From: Hyphomicrobiales bacterium
Lineage (GTDB): Bacteria; Pseudomonadota; Alphaproteobacteria; Rhizobiales; Rhizobiaceae
Reading direction: 5' to 3'
Assembly: GCA_900470965.1 (NCBI GenBank)
Contig: UCCS01000074.1
Coordinates: forward strand, 1 to 44,968
Length of the DNA: 44,968 nt
Positions 41,002 through 44,968 of this stretch are shown one piece after another; within the stretch, counting starts at the first letter, position 1; each line of letters starts with the position of its first letter. Below the pieces are notes generated by a model. It saw nothing but the letters and a program-made list of their open reading frames with translations, was not told the DNA's origin and searched no databases. A program made the translations under genes and the position numbers.

Positions 41002-41020
41002 AGTTCAGAAATTCGGAACT
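41002..41020. promoter_or_regulatory. Palindromic operator between SDR and ArsR-like genes
   Basis: AGTTC-x-GAA-x-TTC-x-GAACT is symmetrical at every position except the three spacer bases. It lies 36 bp before the ArsR-like start and 51 bp before the SDR start, so one bound dimer could shut both promoters. Regulator binding is inferred. Confidence 0.65.
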
Positions 41021-41056
41021 GTTGATCTCGATTTCAAGTAGCCCTATATAAAATTC

Positions 41057-41401
41057 ATGAGACCGCTTTTTCATCCAGCCGTCGAGGATTTGAAGCCGGA
41101 AGCGATCCTGTATGCGCTCTCCGATCCGGAGCGTGTGGCGATCTTCGCGCAAATCGCAGGCCTCGGCTCCAGCGGCACATGCACTGCGCTTTCCAATCTC
41201 GGGGACCGAGTCATCCCCAAATCATCGCTGTCGCAGCATATGAAAGTGCTGCGCGAGGCCGGGCTTATCCGGGGCGAGCGTCAAGGAGTGGAGATGCGCA
41301 ACCATTCGCGCTGCCAGGAGGTGGATAGCCGTTTCCCCGGTCTCATCGGGGCCATCCTAAGCGCCTACGGACGGCCACCGGCAGCAACGAACGCAGGCTG
41401 A
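41057..41401 (+). CDS. ArsR-family winged-helix regulator
   Basis: The 114-residue protein has the small ArsR layout: EAILYALSDPERVAIFAQIA, then KSSLSQHMKVLREAGLIRGE as recognition helix, and a wing RQGVEMRNHSRCQEVDSRF. The metal-binding ELCVC-type motif is absent, although one Cys is in the first half and another after the wing. It therefore probably senses something other than arsenite. It is divergent from the SDR gene with a palindrome between, which fits repression of the SDR gene. Confidence 0.9.
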   Translation: MRPLFHPAVEDLKPEAILYALSDPERVAIFAQIAGLGSSGTCTALSNLGDRVIPKSSLSQHMKVLREAGLIRGERQGVEMRNHSRCQEVDSRFPGLIGAILSAYGRPPAATNAG

Positions 41402-41460
41402 TCACCTGATGACATCGCGGTCTGGCCGCCGCCAGCGACTTTCAAGGGAAGCCAGACGGG

Positions 41461-42111
41461 CTATTTTTTCTGATTGCCCGCAAAAGCGGCCGTCAAGCCA
41501 AGGCCGATGTAGACGAAGCCACTAACCCAGCGTTCAGCCTTGAGATAGACGGGACTGCGCTTTAGCCAGGTGCCGGCGGTGCCGGCAGCAAGGGCATAGG
41601 AGCTATCCGTCAGAACGCCGATCGCCGTGTAGAGAATCCCGAGAAAAGCGACCTGCATTGCCACATGGCCACGGTCGATCTCAACGAACTGCGGCAGGAA
41701 AGCCAGAAAGAACAGCGCTGTCTTCGGATTGAGGAGGTTGACTATAAAGCCCTCACGAAAGATGCGCATACGGCTGCGCGTCGGTAAACCTCCCTCGACG
41801 TCGGGAATGCCCGACGGGCCGAAGAGCTTCTTGAGGCCAAGCCAAATCAGGTAGGCCGCGCCGGCATATTTCACGACGCTGAAGGCGAGCGCAGACGATG
41901 CCAGGAGAGCCGACAACCCCACAGCGGCGGCGACGACATGAACAAGTGTGGCCGTGTGGATGCCAAGGATGGAAACGAGGCCGGCAGAACGGCCCTGCTC
42001 GACCGAGCGCGCGAAGATGTAAAGGACGGCGGGACCAGGTACGAGAAGCAGCACGAGCGTGGCGCTGACGAACAGGCTGAGATTGGTTGCGCTGGGAATT
42101 GCCAAATCCAT
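41461..42111 (-). CDS. LysE/RhtB-family amino acid exporter
   Basis: From ATG 42109-42111 (GGAGCAAG upstream) the protein has 216 residues and about six membrane spans. Family landmarks are LVPGPAVLYIFARSVEQGRS near residue 23, VKYAGAAYLIWLGLKKLFG and FREGFIVNLLNPKTALFFLA with the conserved NPK. It exports an amino acid or derivative across the inner membrane; the substrate (homoserine, threonine, lysine or other) cannot be told. The 126-bp gap to the HAD gene could hold its promoter. Confidence 0.91.
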   Translation of the reverse strand: MDLAIPSATNLSLFVSATLVLLLVPGPAVLYIFARSVEQGRSAGLVSILGIHTATLVHVVAAAVGLSALLASSALAFSVVKYAGAAYLIWLGLKKLFGPSGIPDVEGGLPTRSRMRIFREGFIVNLLNPKTALFFLAFLPQFVEIDRGHVAMQVAFLGILYTAIGVLTDSSYALAAGTAGTWLKRSPVYLKAERWVSGFVYIGLGLTAAFAGNQKK

Positions 42112-42237
42112 GATTGTCTTGCTCCGTTTCCGATGACAGTAACGATAGCATTGGGCTGCGTGCAAGGCGAGGTATGCGTATCCGACAGCGCGCCGCGCTG
42201 TGGTTCAGCTCGCCTCAATGCGGCTTTGGCTCCGCGC

Positions 42238-42936
42238 TTATGAGTCTGCGGCCCAGCCGACGAGGTCAATCAAACTGTTCGAGATCAATTCCCGTACAAC
42301 ATGAAGATCGGCCACTATGCACTCGCACAGGCCGGAAATATCTCGACCAGGCTGAACGAGGTCCGGCACCATGATGGTCATGGCTCCCGCACTCGACGCA
42401 GAAAGAACCCCGTTGCGGGAGTCCTCAAGTGCAACGCAATCACCAATGGGCAAGCCTAGCCGCTCAGCGGCCAGCAGATACGGGGCGGGGTGTGGTTTTC
42501 CCGCGATGTAGTCGCCATACGCAACAATGGTTTTGAAGCGACCTTGCAGGCCGGCTGCGGAGAGGTGCGCCTCTACAAGAGCCCGATTTGACGAGGTGAC
42601 AATGGCTGAAGGTATCTCTTCTGTTTCGAGGAGAGAGAGAATTTCCGGCAAGCCTGGCTTTGTTCGCAAATCCGTTTGAGCCATCTGTTCAAACAGCTCC
42701 GAAGCATGCCTCCAAAAATCCTCTAAAGGAGCGTCCTTTTCGAATTGCGCCAGCAAAAGTTCGCGAACAGCGGGAGCGGGTAAACCAATTGTTTCAAGAT
42801 AGACGGATTGAGGCAATTGAAAACCGGCGTGTCGAGCAGCCGCTATCGTCGCATCGCGATACAGAGTTTCGGTGTCAAAAATCACCCCGTCCATGTCGAA
42901 CAAGACGGCTTGGGGGATACGGGGCAGGCGCTTCAT
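42238..42936 (-). CDS. HAD-superfamily phosphatase (beta-phosphoglucomutase-like)
   Basis: The 232-residue enzyme has HAD motif I DMDGVIFDTE (from about residue 14), a helical cap, motif II IVTSSN, the Lys of motif III in AGKPHPAPYLLAAERLGL and motif IV CVALEDSRNGVLSA. This is the subclass I (cap type 1) pattern of beta-phosphoglucomutase and related sugar-phosphate phosphatases. The substrate is unknown. No strong ribosome site precedes ATG 42934-42936. Confidence 0.9.
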   Translation of the reverse strand: MKRLPRIPQAVLFDMDGVIFDTETLYRDATIAAARHAGFQLPQSVYLETIGLPAPAVRELLLAQFEKDAPLEDFWRHASELFEQMAQTDLRTKPGLPEILSLLETEEIPSAIVTSSNRALVEAHLSAAGLQGRFKTIVAYGDYIAGKPHPAPYLLAAERLGLPIGDCVALEDSRNGVLSASSAGAMTIMVPDLVQPGRDISGLCECIVADLHVVRELISNSLIDLVGWAADS

Positions 42937-43037
42937 CTATGGATCTGACAAGAGCGAGGTTTCCTTGTTCGCATGCGTATTGCCATGACAGCCATGAAAA
43001 CACAAAAGCGATGTCAGATTCGGCCCGGGATTGACAC

Positions 43038-43790
43038 TTAACTGGCCATGGACTGGTTCAGCCAGTCTTCGAACCTGATAGGACCGACATGGGCGAGGTG
43101 AAGCGGCAGCAATGTGTCGTCGTTCAGTTCGACGCCATAGTAGCGCGCGGTCTCGTCGGTGATTACCGGGCGCATGTCTTCGTTTGCTGCGACAAGCATG
43201 CGGGCGATTTCATCGAGGGGGAACTGCTCCGGCCCTGCTATTTCCACCGTATCGTTCGCCGGAGGTTCCAACGCCAACTGCGTGAGCACCTCCGCGACGT
43301 CGTCGGCGGCTATGGGTTGCACGGAGGCGGAAGGAAGCCGGATACCGTCATCACCTGCCGCCATGTCGATCACGCCGCTGATGAACTCGAAGAATTGTGT
43401 CGAGTGGACAAGCGTATAGGGGCGCCGGGCCGCCTTGATCAGGTTCTCCTGCACCATCTTTGCGCGGAAGTAGTCGTTCTCGACAAGGCGAGGGGTCCCG
43501 ACGATCGACAGGGCGAGATAGTGGCCGACCCCTGCATCTGCGGAGGCGGCCAGCAGATTTCGCGTGGATGTCCTGAAGAATTCCAATGCGGAATTGTCTC
43601 CGAAGGATGCCGCGTTCGTGACGTCGATGACGGCGTTCGCGCCCGTGAGCGAGGTCCTCAGGCCTTCCCTCGTCACGCTGTTCACTCCGAAAGTGGGGGA
43701 TGCCAGGACGACTTCGGCTCCCGCCTGTCGGAGGCTTTCAACGAGGCGCGTTCCGATGCGCCCGCTCGCTCCCATGACCGTTACTTTCAT
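43038..43790 (-). CDS. NmrA-like NAD(P)-binding atypical SDR, copy 2
   Basis: ATG 43788-43790 (GGAGCGG upstream) gives 250 residues. MKVTVMGASGRIGTRLVESL is the NmrA-type cofactor turn. AVIDVTNAASFGDNSALEFF and LALSIVGTPRLVENDYFRAK follow, with RRPYTLVHSTQFFEFISGV as substrate side. NmrA-like proteins reduce or sense small molecules or redox state. It is a clear paralogue of the partial gene at 44345-44968 and follows the cupin gene by 98 bp on the same strand, so the three probably form one unit. Confidence 0.88.
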   Translation of the reverse strand: MKVTVMGASGRIGTRLVESLRQAGAEVVLASPTFGVNSVTREGLRTSLTGANAVIDVTNAASFGDNSALEFFRTSTRNLLAASADAGVGHYLALSIVGTPRLVENDYFRAKMVQENLIKAARRPYTLVHSTQFFEFISGVIDMAAGDDGIRLPSASVQPIAADDVAEVLTQLALEPPANDTVEIAGPEQFPLDEIARMLVAANEDMRPVITDETARYYGVELNDDTLLPLHLAHVGPIRFEDWLNQSMAS

Positions 43791-43888
43791 CGATCCGCTC
43801 CATGTTTTCGTTCCGACCCTGCATCGCAACGATCAAAAGCCGGGACGATGTCGGCACCGGTTCATCATCAGCGCTTGGAGGCCGGATG

Positions 43889-44293
43889 TCATTTTACAGG
43901 CATCACCACCGGAGCGCCCTTTTTCTTGACCAGCACGACGATGAATTTCGCCGGTTTCGTCTTGCTCGCGTTACGGCTGATCAGGTGAATGTCGGAAGGG
44001 CCCTCGTAGAACGTCTCGCCTGGAGACAAGGTCACTTCCTTTCCTCCTTTGACCTGCATCACGATCGAGCCCTCGAGAACGTAGACGAAGGCGTCTGCCT
44101 CATGCTTGTGAATCGGCGAGGAGCCTCCTGGCCCGTAATCGACCGAAATCATGAGACCCTCCTTGCCCGGATAATCCGGAAGGTCCTTGCTCATGAGCGA
44201 TGTTACTTTTGCAGTGTCCTCGGCGGCGACAGCCAAAGTGCCGGAGAGGCAGATGCTGGCTGCTACCAGCGATGCGGATAGGGCGGAATTCAT
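43889..44293 (-). CDS. Exported cupin-domain protein
   Basis: The 134-residue product has a signal peptide (MNSALSASLVAASICLSGTL, cut near VAA-ED). A single cupin barrel follows: SSPIHKHEADAFVYVLEGSI contains the HxH...E metal-ligand pattern, and VTLSPGETFYEGPSDIHLIS the second motif with its His. A metal site is therefore likely. Such exported cupins accompany oxidoreductases and may be small dioxygenases, isomerases or binders. It lies between two NmrA-like paralogues. AGAGGG precedes the ATG. Confidence 0.88.
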   Translation of the reverse strand: MNSALSASLVAASICLSGTLAVAAEDTAKVTSLMSKDLPDYPGKEGLMISVDYGPGGSSPIHKHEADAFVYVLEGSIVMQVKGGKEVTLSPGETFYEGPSDIHLISRNASKTKPAKFIVVLVKKKGAPVVMPVK

Positions 44294-44344
44294 CGTCGTA
44301 ACCCTCTTCGTTGCCGTGCAAAAATGCGTGTCGGGAGCTTCGAG

Positions 44345-44968
44345 CTACCTGGACTGCTGGGACTGGCGAAACCAGTCTGCAAAGCCGATCTTGCCGAGCC
44401 GCGCACCCTCGCCGGGCACGAGCGAGCGATCATCCAGCTCAGACCCGAAATAGCGCGCGTGAACATCCGCCTCGACTGTCCGCGGATCATGGATCGCCTT
44501 CAGATAACGGCCGATGATCTCATTCATGCCGAAGCGTTCCGGACCTGCAATTTCGATCATCCCGTTGACCGGCCGTGCAAGGGCAACATCCGCCACGATG
44601 TCGGCAACATCGTCCGAGGCTATGGGTTGGAAGGCTGCAGGCGAGAGCCTGGCCACAGTGCCGACGGTCGCCTCATCGGCGATGCCCTTCAGGAATTCCA
44701 TGAACTGGGTGGAATGAATGATCGTGTACGGGATCGGCGATCCCTTGATGAGCCTCTCCTGGGCCAGCTTGGCCCTGAAATAGCCGTTCTCCGGCAGCCG
44801 TTCCGATCCGACGATCGACAAGGCGATATGGTGTTTCACGCCGGCGTCGCGTTCTGCGGCGAGCAGATTGCGGCCCGATGTCTCGAAGAAGTCCAGGACT
44901 GCCTGGTCTTCCCAGGACGGCGCGTTTGCGAGATCGACGACCACGTCGGCGCCGGCGTGAAACACCAT
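44345..44968 (-). CDS. NmrA-like NAD(P)-binding atypical SDR, copy 1 (N-terminus beyond window)
   Basis: The frame is open to the right edge, so the N-terminal cofactor turn is outside. The visible 207 residues read ADVVVDLANAPSWEDQAVLD, HHIALSIVGSERLPENGYFR, PYTIIHSTQFMEFLKGI and VNGMIEIAGPERFGMNEIIG. They align without large gaps with the gene at 43038-43790, for example YFRAKLAQERLIK against YFRAKMVQENLIK. It starts the row NmrA-cupin-NmrA; the gap to the cupin gene is 51 bp. The first in-window Met is not the true start. Confidence 0.85.
   Translation of the reverse strand: MVFHAGADVVVDLANAPSWEDQAVLDFFETSGRNLLAAERDAGVKHHIALSIVGSERLPENGYFRAKLAQERLIKGSPIPYTIIHSTQFMEFLKGIADEATVGTVARLSPAAFQPIASDDVADIVADVALARPVNGMIEIAGPERFGMNEIIGRYLKAIHDPRTVEADVHARYFGSELDDRSLVPGEGARLGKIGFADWFRQSQQSR

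Overview
The window looks like an accessory region (second chromosome, chromid, megaplasmid or genomic island) of a Rhizobiales alphaproteobacterium close to Rhizobium, Agrobacterium, Ensifer or Shinella. The basis is high GC, alphaproteobacterial protein styles, a rhizobial-type napEFDABC operon, paired rhizobial-style palindromes with ATTC loops, and debris of IS66, IS110 and tyrosine-recombinase genes. No rRNA, tRNA, complete insertion sequence, CRISPR array or replication origin was seen. Species cannot be fixed from this sequence alone.

Layout. 1-1.2 kb: LysR regulator (cut by the left edge) divergent from an NTF2-like protein. 1.2-8.6 kb: an IS66 relic, a large exported type I sulfatase with a small membrane protein, then a decaying cluster of exported DUF1254-type proteins (one intact gene, two broken ones), an AraC regulator and a frameshifted recombinase relic. 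8.6-14 kb: MarR/VOC, RidA, AraC/exported hydrolase, and a hydrolase with an AAC(6')-I-like acetyltransferase. 14-17.5 kb: GltS-type glutamate transporter divergent from an E. coli-type arginyl-tRNA synthetase, followed by an IS110 relic. 17.8-21.6 kb: secreted-repeat protein, pentapeptide-repeat protein, flavin monooxygenase-like enzyme and glutathione S-transferase (GST).

21.8-26.6 kb: napEFDABC for periplasmic nitrate reduction. NapC passes quinol electrons to NapB and then to the molybdenum enzyme NapA; NapD and NapF assist maturation. An FNR/FixK-type box lies 150 bp upstream of napE. The nap block with its downstream genes is bracketed by two same-orientation copies of about 93 bp carrying the GST start and leader, and contains a degenerate copy of part of its own hydrolase gene.

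26.9-45 kb: frameshifted DUF2200 gene, hydrolases, GNAT acetyltransferases, a MliC-like lysozyme inhibitor, LysR/quinone oxidoreductase, Lrp/RBBP9-like hydrolase, a structured intergenic stretch with an anti-Shine-Dalgarno hairpin, AraC regulator, DUF4168 protein, Nudix, class C beta-lactamase-like hydrolase, ArsR/SDR, LysE exporter, HAD phosphatase, and an NmrA-cupin-NmrA row cut by the right edge.

The common theme is many small enzyme genes each read away from their own regulator (LysR, AraC, MarR, ArsR, Lrp), with palindromes in several of the shared promoters. Except for nap these look like stress or detoxification modules rather than one pathway. No single coherent new system was found. 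The best leads are the repeat-flanked nap block, the transplanted GST leader upstream of a small gene, the possibly second ArgRS, and the anti-SD RNA candidate.
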